This document shows, in pieces, positions 33,844 to 33,906 of a stretch of 33,906 nucleotides of DNA (the stretch's first letter is position 1; each line of letters starts with the position of its first letter). Location: NCBI RefSeq assembly GCF_022414595.1, contig NZ_JADWYO010000065.1, positions 1 to 33,906 of the forward strand. Direction: 5' to 3'. The position numbers were made by a program, and so were the translations under genes. The notes beneath the pieces are model-generated. The model was given only the letters and a program-made list of their open reading frames with translations, was not told the origin of the DNA and ran no database searches. Source of the DNA: Streptomyces sp. MUM 203J. GTDB taxonomy: Bacteria; Actinomycetota; Actinomycetes; Streptomycetales; Streptomycetaceae.

Positions 33844-33906
33844 GGGCTGTCCCGTAAATGATCTCTGAGTCGCTTCGGGTGTGGTTGGCCGTTGCGCCGG
33901 CCGGTT
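33844..33906 (+). mobile_element. Probable end of an insertion sequence (IS5-like) running out of the window
   Basis: GGGCTGTCCCGTAAATG starts right after CTAA (33840-33843) at the end of the IS1182 remnant. It resembles terminal repeats of Streptomyces IS5-group elements, and CTAA could be the duplicated target. The transposase would lie beyond 33906, so this is tentative. Confidence 0.4.

Overview
The window is from a high-GC actinomycete, almost certainly a Streptomyces. Third codon positions are nearly all G or C, GTG starts with GGAGG-type ribosome sites are common, and the gene set is typical of that genus. The TTA codons in one lipoprotein gene also fit. Both strands are densely coded from 1 to about 17.8 kb and from 22.5 to 33 kb.

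The core (about 1.1-24.4 kb) is a purine-to-glyoxylate salvage locus. A nucleobase permease (8188-9672) and an 8-oxoguanine deaminase (9919-11310) feed urate. The operon uraD-uraH-uricase (13400 down to 11516) turns urate into allantoin and releases H2O2. Allantoin-to-glyoxylate enzymes are not in the window. Glyoxylate is used by malate synthase (aceB, 1975-3597) or by the glycerate route: glyoxylate carboligase (gcl, 22515-24299), hydroxypyruvate isomerase (hyi, 14305-15165) and tartronate semialdehyde reductase (glxR, 15201-16094). A catalase (16369-17826) follows glxR and can destroy the H2O2 made by uricase. A MobA-like nucleotidyltransferase at the left end may serve molybdenum hydroxylases such as xanthine dehydrogenase.

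Two sets of repeated operators tie these genes together. Tandem 15-bp TTCC-N7-GGAA boxes, 21 bp apart each time, lie at the aceB, hyi and gcl promoters; an IclR-type AllR regulator is the likely reader. A different 17-bp palindrome (TTCAACAAASTGTTGAC) lies over the -35 of the uricase and catalase promoters, with a weaker copy at aceB in the same position. A 125-residue HTH_22 regulator gene, coupled to an 84-residue thiamine-binding-like gene, sits between the two operons and is a candidate reader.

Inside or beside this locus are genes with other roles: a Ski2-like helicase with a zinc ribbon, a 184-residue protein of unknown role, a DEDDh exonuclease, and a partial Ser/Thr kinase at the left edge.

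From 17.83 to 22.45 kb lies a younger, loosely packed accessory stretch. It holds a strongly structured, terminator-ended RNA candidate, a diverged direct repeat, an unknown protein, two lipoproteins (one with two TTA codons), a small HTH-like ORF, a GNAT acetyltransferase and an IS256-type transposase relic.

Right of gcl are a zinc-ribbon/Mrr-like protein, a GNAT enzyme, two translationally coupled acyl-CoA ligases with a divergent GAF-LuxR regulator, an AlkZ-like DNA glycosylase and a CorA transporter. The right edge (33.0-33.9 kb) is scrap from mobile elements: a tyrosine integrase tail with a damaged catalytic motif joined to the head of an IS1182-type transposase, followed by the apparent end of another insertion sequence.
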